A stretch of DNA of 6,456 nt from Nevskiales bacterium (GTDB taxonomy: Bacteria > Pseudomonadota > Gammaproteobacteria > Nevskiales > Nevskiaceae), in assembly GCA_022616655.1 (NCBI GenBank), contig JAKEEJ010000160.1:1-6456 (forward strand), given 5' to 3'. The translations under genes were made by a program, and so were the position numbers. This document shows, in pieces, positions 1 to 5,914 of the stretch (positions are counted from its first letter, which is position 1; each line of letters starts with the position of its first letter). The notes beneath the pieces were generated by a model, which was given only the letters and a program-made list of their open reading frames with translations, was not told the DNA's origin and did no database searches.

Positions 1-1559
1 GACCGGCACTCCGTCACCGGCGCCGCCGTCTGCACCCAGTGGTGCGGCCATTCCACCGAAATCGGATAGTCGCGTACCAGCGTGCGGTGCTCGCCCTGGA
101 CGATCGCAATGTCTTCGCGGTCCAGGCGTGCTTCCAGGAAACGGTCGGCCGCATACATGAAATTGTTGCAGTGGAGCCGGGTATGGAACCCCAGAATGCT
201 GCTGCCCAGCAGCCCTTCGATCAGTTCCGTGTGCCAGGGGCAGATGCTGATCTGTTCGGCGTTGGGCCAGGGGATGTGCCAGAACGTCAGGATCGTGGCG
301 CGCGGCAGCCGCTCGCGCAGCAGGCGCGGCGCCAGCGCGAAATGATAATCCTGCACCAGAATCACCGGATCGTCCGTGTCCACTTCCTCGCACACCGCCT
401 GTACGAATTTCTGGTTCACCTGCCGGTAGTGCTGCCAGTCTTCAATCCGGAAGGTCGGCCGGGTGTGCGACACGTGGCACAGCGGCCACAGGCCCTCGTT
501 GGAGAAGCCGTAGTAATACCCCTTCTCCTCTTCCGCCGACAGCCAGATCCGGCGAAGGGCGTACGATTCCTCGCCCGGCGGCACGCGCAGATGATCGTGC
601 GCGTCCACCGTTTCACGGTCGGCCGAGCCCGCGCCGTGCGCGACCCACACGCCGGAACAGGCGCGCATCACCGGTTCCAGCGCGCTGACCAGCCCGCTGG
701 CGGGATGCCGTACGCGCACCGTGCCGTCCGGTTCGCGGTCGTGAATGTAGGGTTCGCGGTTGGCCACCACCACCAGCCGCTCGCCGTGCAGGTGCCGCTG
801 CAGGGTCAGCTTGAGCCGCTCCGGCGTCCAGATCCCGCCGCGGAGGTCCGCCTGCTCCTCCGTGGCCAGCCGGTCCAGCAGTTCGCGCAGGTCCTTGAGC
901 AGCGGCACGAATTCGCGCCGCCGCGTGTTGCCGTCTCCCAGCGCCAGACGCCGCAGCGCGTTGCTCCAGCCGTGCCAGGACAGGCGCACCGCCACCAGCG
1001 TCATGATCGAAGCCATCGCCGCCAGCACCACAAAGGCCAGCAACAGAAAACGCTGCGTGCTGGCCTCGCGCCGGGCCACGAAACTCAGATCGTGCACCAG
1101 CACCACGAATCCCAGCGCGGCACCGTTGTCGATCAGCGGGATTGCGCTGACGTGTACCGGACCGCCCGGCAACTCGTCCATCGCCCGCCAGACCGTCCAG
1201 TGTTCGGCCGCGGCGCCGGCGGCCGGGCGCACGTGCGACCCCATCCGGTCGCAGGAGAACGTCTCCGGAAATCCCGGCGTGGCCGCCAGAGGTTTCAGGG
1301 CGGGGGCACAGACCGCCACGGCGAGGACGCGCTCATCACGTGCGATATCGGCCAGCAGACCGCGCAGACCACGCAGGTCCTGCTGGCGCAGGTCGGCCAC
1401 AAGCGCGCGCCGCGCACCGCTGATGGCCAGATCGGCACGCAAGGCGATATCCCGCTCAAACCAGTCGCGCGTGGTCTGCCCCACCACGAACCAGGCGACC
1501 CCAATCAGCACGCCCAGCCCGGTCACCAGCGCCAGAAAGAAACGGATCCCGGTTTTCAT
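1..1559 (-). CDS. otsA: Membrane-anchored trehalose-6-phosphate synthase (GT20), 3' end cut by window
   Basis: Makes trehalose-6-phosphate from a nucleotide-glucose donor (UDP-glucose in classic OtsA) and glucose-6-phosphate. The 519 codons in the window are open to the edge. Residues 5-27 form a membrane segment, 28-168 a probable periplasmic domain, 169-193 a second membrane segment, and 194-240 a HAMP-like linker. The GT20 domain starts near 259 with VVVANREP. It continues with PASGL (286-290), YYYGFSNEGLWP (348-359, matching the glucose-6-phosphate pocket tyrosine and tryptophan of E. coli OtsA), VQDYH (402-406) and FWHIPWP (426-432). The second half, including the donor-binding Arg/Lys pair, lies outside the window. 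E. coli OtsA is soluble and about 470 residues; this protein should exceed 700. The ATG is fixed by an in-frame TAG 9 bases upstream. The usual GGL is SGL here, a change I recall in a divergent branch. Glucosylglycerol-phosphate synthase is a less likely alternative. Confidence 0.9.
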   Translation of the reverse strand, partial: MKTGIRFFLALVTGLGVLIGVAWFVVGQTTRDWFERDIALRADLAISGARRALVADLRQQDLRGLRGLLADIARDERVLAVAVCAPALKPLAATPGFPETFSCDRMGSHVRPAAGAAAEHWTVWRAMDELPGGPVHVSAIPLIDNGAALGFVVLVHDLSFVARREASTQRFLLLAFVVLAAMASIMTLVAVRLSWHGWSNALRRLALGDGNTRRREFVPLLKDLRELLDRLATEEQADLRGGIWTPERLKLTLQRHLHGERLVVVANREPYIHDREPDGTVRVRHPASGLVSALEPVMRACSGVWVAHGAGSADRETVDAHDHLRVPPGEESYALRRIWLSAEEEKGYYYGFSNEGLWPLCHVSHTRPTFRIEDWQHYRQVNQKFVQAVCEEVDTDDPVILVQDYHFALAPRLLRERLPRATILTFWHIPWPNAEQISICPWHTELIEGLLGSSILGFHTRLHCNNFMYAADRFLEARLDREDIAIVQGEHRTLVRDYPISVEWPHHWVQTAAPVTECR

Positions 1560-1605
1560 GAATGACTACATACTCCAAGCCGTAAGAATCTGCTAGCGTC
1601 TGCCG
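1560..1605. promoter_or_regulatory. 46-base divergent control region between otsA and the GH15 gene
   Basis: The two start codons face away from each other across 46 bases, so promoters for both must lie here or extend into the neighbouring reading frames. Rightward, the best sigma70-like pair I can find is ATGACT (1562-1567) and AAGAAT (1584-1589) with 16 bases between. Each matches consensus at four of six positions, which is weak. It would start the GH15 transcript about 10 bases before its ATG. Leftward I see no convincing pair. There is no clear inverted repeat for a regulator. Confidence 0.35.
1573..1576 (-). promoter_or_regulatory. Possible ribosome binding site of otsA
   Basis: GGAG on the minus strand lies 13 bases before the otsA ATG. 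The motif is good but the spacing is longer than the usual 5-10 bases, so initiation may be weak. No better purine stretch lies closer. Confidence 0.4.
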
Positions 1606-3369
1606 ATGCGGCTGGAAGACCTGGGCCTGATTGGCAACTGTCAGATTTCCGCGCTGGTGGAACGGACCGGCCGCGTGGTCTGGTGCTGTCTGCCCCGCTT
1701 CGATTCCGAGCCGGTGTTTGGCCGGCTGCTGGATGAATCCGGTGGCGAATTCTCAATCGCGCCGGCCGGCGGCGAAGCCGGCGTCCAGCGTTATCTCGAC
1801 AACACCAACGTGCTGGAAACGGTTTTTGAAACCCCCGATGGCCGTTTTCGAGTGCTCGATTTTACACCCCGTTTTTCGCAACACGACCGGATGTTCCGTC
1901 CGACCCAGCTGGTGCGCATCGTCGAACCGCTCAGCGGCAACCCGCGGATCACCGTTCGTTGCGAACCGCGGCTGGGATGGTCCAAGCGTATTCCCGAGCG
2001 CCTGCTGGGCTCGAACCACGTCCGGTTCGAAGGCTATGCCGCGCCCCTGCGCCTGACCACCGACATCCCGCTGTCGTATCTCGGAGAGCCGTCTTTCATT
2101 CTGACCGAGCGCCGGCATCTGGTACTGAGCTGGGGACCGCCGGTGGAAGAACCGCTGCCCGCCCTGTGCGAACGGTTTCTCACCGAGACCCAGCGCTACT
2201 GGCGGCGCTGGGTCAAGCACTGCAATATTCCGCCGCTGTTTCAGCGCGAAGTCATCCGCTCCGCGCTGGTGCTGAAGCTGCACTGCTACGAAGACACCGG
2301 CGCCATCGTGGCGGCCACGACCACCTCCATACCGGAATCGGCCGGCAGCGGCCGCACCTGGGATTACCGCTACTGCTGGCTGCGCGATGCGTACTACGTG
2401 CTCGGCGCCCTGCGCCTGCTGGGTCATTTCGAGGAACGCGAGCACTTCGTCCAATACCTGCTCAACATCGCCGCCAACGCGCCGGACCTGGATCTGCGAC
2501 CGCTTTATCGCGTGAACGGTGGCACCGACCTCGACGAACAGATCCTCCAAGGATGGGCGGGCTATGAAGGAAACGGTCCGGTCCGGGTCGGCAACGCCGC
2601 CGCCCAGCACCTGCAACACGACGTGTTTGGCGAAATGGTCCTGGCGCTCGCGCCCGTCTTCATGGACGACCGCTTTCAGCAGGAACGCTCTCCCGCCGCG
2701 CTGGAACTGCTGGAGCGGCTGGCCCGCAAGGCCATGGCCGTGGCCGGCACGCCGGACGCGAGCATCTGGGAATTCCGAAAAGCCTGGCACCCCCAGACGT
2801 TTTCAAGCCTGATGTGCTGGGCGGGCGCCGACCGGATGGCGCACATCGCTGAGCGCTTCAAACCCGAACACGCCGGTGATTTCCGTTCTGCCGCGGACCG
2901 GATTCACTCGGCCATTCTCGCGCAGGCCTGGAATCCGGACCGCAACAGCTTTGTCGCCACCCATGGCGGCCACGACCTGGACGCCGCACTCCTGCAGATG
3001 GCGCCGCTGCGCTTTCTTCCGCCGGACGATGCGCGCCTGCTCGCCACGCTGGCCGCCATCCGCAACGATCTGGCGCGGGACGGCTGGTTGCTGCGTTACC
3101 GCAGCGACGACGGGCTGGGCATCCCGTCCGTCGCCTTCATGCTCTGCACCTTCTGGCTGATTGAGGCCCTGGCCGTGACGGGACAGACGGCCGCGGCCCG
3201 TGAAACCATGGAGCGGACCCGAAGCATCCTGTCGCCCCTGGGACTGCTGTCCGAGGATTGCGAAACAACCAGCCGGTGCCTGTGGGGTAATTTCCCCCAG
3301 GCCTATTCGCACGTGGGGTTGATCCACGCCGCGTTTGCCGCGGCTCCGCGCTGGTCTGAAATACTCTGA
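1606..3369 (+). CDS. Glycoside hydrolase family 15 (glucoamylase/trehalase type)
   Basis: Inverting alpha-glucosidase of the GH15 type, releasing glucose from trehalose or short alpha-glucans. The 587 residues are about the usual length. Residues 1-190 form the N-terminal beta-sandwich of trehalase-like GH15 proteins, with the hallmark LPRFDSEPVFGRLL (29-42). The (alpha/alpha)6 barrel follows, with WDYRYCWLRDA (252-262), LQGWAGYEGNGPVRVGN (314-330) and NFPQAYSHVGLIHAA near the C-terminus. By family alignment, E389 in IWEFR is the general acid and E550 in LLSED is the general base. There is no signal peptide, so it should be cytoplasmic. The ATG is fixed by an in-frame TAG at 1594-1596, and the family N-terminus begins exactly here. 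There is no clear Shine-Dalgarno. Its divergent partner is trehalose-6-phosphate synthase, and GH15 genes often accompany otsA/otsB. That context favours trehalose, but substrate cannot be read from sequence; glucoamylase or glucodextranase activity remains possible. Confidence 0.9.
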   Translation: MRLEDLGLIGNCQISALVERTGRVVWCCLPRFDSEPVFGRLLDESGGEFSIAPAGGEAGVQRYLDNTNVLETVFETPDGRFRVLDFTPRFSQHDRMFRPTQLVRIVEPLSGNPRITVRCEPRLGWSKRIPERLLGSNHVRFEGYAAPLRLTTDIPLSYLGEPSFILTERRHLVLSWGPPVEEPLPALCERFLTETQRYWRRWVKHCNIPPLFQREVIRSALVLKLHCYEDTGAIVAATTTSIPESAGSGRTWDYRYCWLRDAYYVLGALRLLGHFEEREHFVQYLLNIAANAPDLDLRPLYRVNGGTDLDEQILQGWAGYEGNGPVRVGNAAAQHLQHDVFGEMVLALAPVFMDDRFQQERSPAALELLERLARKAMAVAGTPDASIWEFRKAWHPQTFSSLMCWAGADRMAHIAERFKPEHAGDFRSAADRIHSAILAQAWNPDRNSFVATHGGHDLDAALLQMAPLRFLPPDDARLLATLAAIRNDLARDGWLLRYRSDDGLGIPSVAFMLCTFWLIEALAVTGQTAAARETMERTRSILSPLGLLSEDCETTSRCLWGNFPQAYSHVGLIHAAFAAAPRWSEIL

Positions 3370-3392
3370 AATAAAGGCGGGTAATGGACGTT
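3370..3392. other. Convergent intergenic gap without visible terminator
   Basis: The stop codons of the GH15 gene (rightward) and the M14 hydrolase gene (leftward) are 23 bases apart. The gap is A-rich on the plus strand and shows no GC-rich hairpin followed by a T-run on either strand. Transcripts may end by Rho or run into the opposite gene. Confidence 0.5.
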
Positions 3393-4439
3393 TCAGACGA
3401 TGGGCGGTTCGTCGCCGGGCCAGGCGTCGGTCATATGCGAGCGCAGGCTGGTCATGGCCGCCGCCACCGCGACGGGATCGTCCACCTGGGCGACGTGGAA
3501 CAGCGCATCGCCTTCGTGCACCAGCGGCAACTTGAGGCGACCGATGACCACGCCGTCCACGGGGCTGAGCACCGGATTTTCGGTTTCGCCCATCGGGTCC
3601 CCGACAATGCCGATCACCTGGCCGGCGCGCACGCTCTCGCCCAGCGCCACCTGCGCGCGGAACACGCCGCTCGTCTGGGAACGCGCCCAGGTGCTGCGCG
3701 TGGCCACCACCGGTTCGGCGTCAGGCCTCGGAACCTTTTGCGGGCGCGGCAACAGGCCCAGTTCATACAGCACATTCAGCACGCCGTGCACACCGATGCG
3801 GATGCACGTCTCGTCGAAGCGCAGGGCTTCGGCCGACTCATACAGGATCACCGGAATCCCCTTGCGGGTGGTGTATTCGCGCAGCGTACCGGGCGTGGGT
3901 TCGGAGTTCAGCAACAGCGGCACACCAAACGCGCGGCTCAGACGCAGTGTTTCCGGGTGGCTCAGGTTGCCGCGGATGTGGGGCAGATTGGGCCGGTGCG
4001 CCGCGCCCGTGTGCAGATCAATTCCATAATCGCTGTGACTGACCACTTCCCGGATGAACAGATACGCGAGTCGCGCCGCGAGCGAGCCCGACTCGCTGCC
4101 CGGGAAACTGCGGTTCAGATCGCGCCGGTCGGGCAGGTAGCGCGACTGATGCAGAAAGGCCAGCGTGTTCACGATCGGCACCGCCAGCAACGTACCGCGC
4201 AGCCGGTCCAGCGCCGGCAGTTTCAGCAGACGCCGGATGATTTCCACGCCGTTGATCTCGTCGCCGTGCAGCGCGGCGCTGACAAACACACACGGCCCCG
4301 GTTCGTTGCCGCGGATGACGCGAACCGGCAGCGTGACCGGCGTGTTCGTATAAAGATTCGCGACCGGCAGCTCGACGCGCGCCCGTTGGCCGGGCGCGAC
4401 GCGTTGACCGCCGATTTCAAATCCCGAGCTGTTTTTCAT
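3393..4439 (-). CDS. M14-type zinc hydrolase, succinylglutamate desuccinylase/aspartoacylase family
   Basis: Zinc-dependent hydrolase of 348 residues that cleaves an amide bond next to a carboxylate-bearing group. The zinc ligands are visible as H58 and E61 in ALHGDEING and H143 in DLHTG. RDLNRSFPG (106-114) is the substrate-binding arginine loop, and E201 in LYESAE is the likely catalytic glutamate. Residues 250-320 form a C-terminal beta-barrel resembling biotinyl/lipoyl domains (GVFRAQVALGESVRAGQVIG, then SPVDGVVIG). There is no signal peptide. It is the third gene of a leftward unit, 28 bases after rimK, with a GGGAG site 10 bases before its ATG. True AstE works in arginine degradation, but no ast genes are present and the barrel is foreign to AstE, so the arginine role is unlikely. 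Location after rimK suggests action on glutamyl chains or RimK products, which is inference. Its natural substrate is unknown to me. Confidence 0.88.
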   Translation of the reverse strand: MKNSSGFEIGGQRVAPGQRARVELPVANLYTNTPVTLPVRVIRGNEPGPCVFVSAALHGDEINGVEIIRRLLKLPALDRLRGTLLAVPIVNTLAFLHQSRYLPDRRDLNRSFPGSESGSLAARLAYLFIREVVSHSDYGIDLHTGAAHRPNLPHIRGNLSHPETLRLSRAFGVPLLLNSEPTPGTLREYTTRKGIPVILYESAEALRFDETCIRIGVHGVLNVLYELGLLPRPQKVPRPDAEPVVATRSTWARSQTSGVFRAQVALGESVRAGQVIGIVGDPMGETENPVLSPVDGVVIGRLKLPLVHEGDALFHVAQVDDPVAVAAAMTSLRSHMTDAWPGDEPPIV

Positions 4440-4449
4440 AACGCCGCCG

Positions 4450-4454
4450 CTCCC
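4450..4454 (-). promoter_or_regulatory. Ribosome binding site of the M14 hydrolase gene
   Basis: GGGAG on the minus strand lies 10 bases upstream of the ATG at 4439, within the 28-base gap after the rimK stop. It supports this start and independent initiation inside the operon. Confidence 0.5.
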
Positions 4455-4467
4455 AGAGGCTCACGGC

Positions 4468-5373
4468 TTACCCCTTCCCCTTGGTCTTGGTCTTGTTCGG
4501 CCGGGCATTCTGCTCGATGAATTGAATGATCCGGCCGGCGATGTCGTGCCCCGTGGCGGTTTCAATGCCCTGCAGCCCCGGCGAGGAGTTGACTTCCAGT
4601 ACCATCGGCCCCCGTCCGGAGCGCACCAGGTCCACGCCCGCGACGTTCAAACCCATCACTTTTGCCGCGCGCACGGCGGCGGAACGTTCTTCCGGCGTGA
4701 TGCGTACCGCGACGGCGCTGCCGCCGCGGTGCAGGTTGGAACGAAACTCGCCCGGCCGGGCCTTGCGTTGCATCGCCGCCACCACCTTGCCGCCAATCAC
4801 GAAGCAGCGGATGTCGCTGCCGGCGGCCTCCCGGATGAATTCCTGGGCGAGGAAGTACGCGTCGAGATTGCGGAACGCCTCAATCACCGATTCCGCCGCC
4901 GGGTCGGTTTCGGCCAGCACCACGCCCTTGCCCTGGGTTCCTTCAATCAGCTTGACGACCATCGGCGCGCCACCCACCAGTTTGATCACGTCCCGGGTAT
5001 CGTCCGGCGCGTGGGCGAATCCGGTCACCGGCAGACCGATGCCTTTGCGCGCCAGCAACTGCAGCGAGCGCAGCTTGTCGCGCGCGCGGCTGATGGCGAC
5101 CGATTCGTTCACGCAATACACGCCCATCATCTCGAACTGCCGCACCACGGCCGTGCCGTAAAACGTGACCGAGGCGCCGATGCGCGGAATCACGGCGTCG
5201 AATTTTTCCAGTTTGCGCCCGCGGTAATGAACTTCCGGCGCGTGCGGCACGATGTTCATGTAACAGCGCAACACGTCAATCACCCGGACCGAGTGGCCGC
5301 GTTGCCGGGCCGCCTCTGCCAGACGGCGCGTGGAGTAGAGGCTCCGGTTGCGGGACAGGATGGCGATGTTCAC
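4468..5373 (-). CDS. rimK: RimK, ribosomal protein S6 glutamate ligase (ATP-grasp)
   Basis: Adds glutamate residues to the C-terminus of ribosomal protein S6 using ATP; E. coli RimK also makes free poly-alpha-glutamate. The 301 residues compare with 300 in E. coli, and long stretches are near-identical: ILSR near the start, CYMNI (37-41), FDAVIPRIG (58-66), [15 protein letters not shown] (89-103) and [14 protein letters not shown] [10 protein letters not shown] (209-218). The ATP-grasp elements are K141 and the EGTQGKG loop (144-150). D248, E260 and N262 are the expected magnesium ligands, and all are present at the E. coli positions. The C-terminal tail is short and lysine-rich (NKTKTKGKG). 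Translation starts at GTG (5373), chosen because the family N-terminus begins there and because it overlaps the rimB stop by four bases (GTGA), which points to translational coupling. S6 itself is not in the window. The enzyme is cytoplasmic and ribosome-associated. Confidence 0.96.
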   Translation of the reverse strand: MNIAILSRNRSLYSTRRLAEAARQRGHSVRVIDVLRCYMNIVPHAPEVHYRGRKLEKFDAVIPRIGASVTFYGTAVVRQFEMMGVYCVNESVAISRARDKLRSLQLLARKGIGLPVTGFAHAPDDTRDVIKLVGGAPMVVKLIEGTQGKGVVLAETDPAAESVIEAFRNLDAYFLAQEFIREAAGSDIRCFVIGGKVVAAMQRKARPGEFRSNLHRGGSAVAVRITPEERSAAVRAAKVMGLNVAGVDLVRSGRGPMVLEVNSSPGLQGIETATGHDIAGRIIQFIEQNARPNKTKTKGKG

Positions 5374-5804
5374 GTGCGCACCCGTGTGCGGCGCCCCAGG
5401 CGGAACGATTCCGCCGCATTCACCACATAACGTCCGACCAGCGCCGTACGGGCCAGCAACATGCGAAAGCGCATGCTGTCCCGCGCCGTGAGCGTGACCT
5501 CAATCGGCCAGCACTGCGCACCCAGCTCCACCGGGGTGCGGATGACCGGACGCAGCTCGCGGTGCCCGCCGGAATCCGTCACCCAGCGTTCCTCCAGCAA
5601 GGGAGCCTCGCACCACACCTCTTGGGGCGAGTGCTGCAGCGGATGCACGCCAAAGCGAACGCGATTACCGTCCAGCTTTTCAACAAAAAAAGCGTGGATC
5701 GTGGAGGTGCGCGCCCCGGTATCCACCTTGGCCTTGATGCGACGGATGCCGAGCGCGGGCAGCCCCACCCACTCCCGCCAGCCCAGCGTTTCGAGCGTTG
5801 CCAT
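5370..5804 (-). CDS. rimB: RimB-like retropepsin-type aspartic protease (annotated often as ATP-dependent zinc protease)
   Basis: Small protein of 144 residues from the family usually labelled 'ATP-dependent zinc protease', which has a retropepsin-like fold. The signature is GWREWVGLP (8-16), then [15 protein letters not shown] (24-38) with the catalytic DTGA at 28-31, then a glycine-containing VTDSGG loop and RPVI (85-88), and finally [18 protein letters not shown] (105-122). The length fits the family, whose members act as dimers in the retropepsin manner. There is no signal peptide. In Pseudomonas the rimABK cluster links this protein to RimK and S6 modification. Here rimB directly precedes rimK with a four-base overlap, but no rimA-like gene is seen upstream; mnmG diverges instead. 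The ATG at 5804 fits the family N-terminus. No properly spaced Shine-Dalgarno is visible, so a leaderless mRNA is possible. The proteolytic target is not deducible from sequence. Confidence 0.9.
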   Translation of the reverse strand: MATLETLGWREWVGLPALGIRRIKAKVDTGARTSTIHAFFVEKLDGNRVRFGVHPLQHSPQEVWCEAPLLEERWVTDSGGHRELRPVIRTPVELGAQCWPIEVTLTARDSMRFRMLLARTALVGRYVVNAAESFRLGRRTRVRT

Positions 5805-5810
5805 TCCCGT

Positions 5811-5841
5811 AGTCTAGCCCGCCGCAGAAGAAACGCCTCAA
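5811..5841 (-). promoter_or_regulatory. Candidate sigma70 promoter of the rimB-rimK-M14 unit
   Basis: On the minus strand TTGAGG (5841-5836) and TAGACT (5816-5811) are separated by 19 bases; each matches consensus at four positions. The -10 box ends six bases before the rimB ATG, so transcription would begin at or next to the start codon and give a leaderless message. This agrees with the lack of a Shine-Dalgarno site. The spacer is longer than ideal. Confidence 0.35.
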
Positions 5842-5844
5842 CCA

Positions 5845-5874
5845 TTGGGCAATTTCTGATCCGACGCGTAGAAT
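5845..5874 (+). promoter_or_regulatory. Candidate sigma70 promoter of mnmG
   Basis: TAGAAT at 5869-5874 matches the -10 consensus at five of six positions. TTGGGC at 5845-5850 gives a weak -35 with an 18-base spacer. Transcription would begin near 5881, leaving a leader of about 33 bases before the mnmG ATG. It sits in the 110-base gap shared with the divergent rimB promoter. Confidence 0.45.
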
Positions 5875-5914
5875 CCGCGCCCCGTGTTGCTCGGTGTTTT
5901 TGTGGGTGGGTGAA

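Noticed and set aside
39..1565. Long open frame of about 500 codons on the plus strand opposite otsA
   Set aside because: It lies fully antisense to a GT20 gene with clear motifs. Its translation is rich in R, H, Q, P and A, as expected for the complement of GC-rich coding DNA, and shows no recognisable domain.
1753..2790. 345-codon open frame on the minus strand inside the GH15 gene
   Set aside because: It is antisense to conserved GH15 catalytic motifs, has compositional bias and no family signature. It is a shadow of GC-rich codon use.
3400..3414. Small GC-rich inverted repeat (GGCG...CGCC) near the 3' end of the M14 gene, considered as a terminator
   Set aside because: The stem is only about four base pairs, it lies inside coding sequence and no T-run follows on either strand.
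4468..4500. Short tandem-like repeat at the rimK 3' end encoding the lysine/threonine tail
   Set aside because: It is just two to three copies of a TTGGTC-like unit within coding sequence, a mild low-complexity tail and not a regulatory repeat.
3384..4520. 378-codon open frame on the plus strand opposite the M14 hydrolase
   Set aside because: It is antisense to the zinc-binding and catalytic motifs of a real gene, and its product is low-complexity in H, R, Q and A.
4522..5430. 302-codon open frame on the plus strand opposite rimK
   Set aside because: It is fully covered by rimK, which is near-identical to known RimK at its active-site residues. The antisense product has no recognisable motif.
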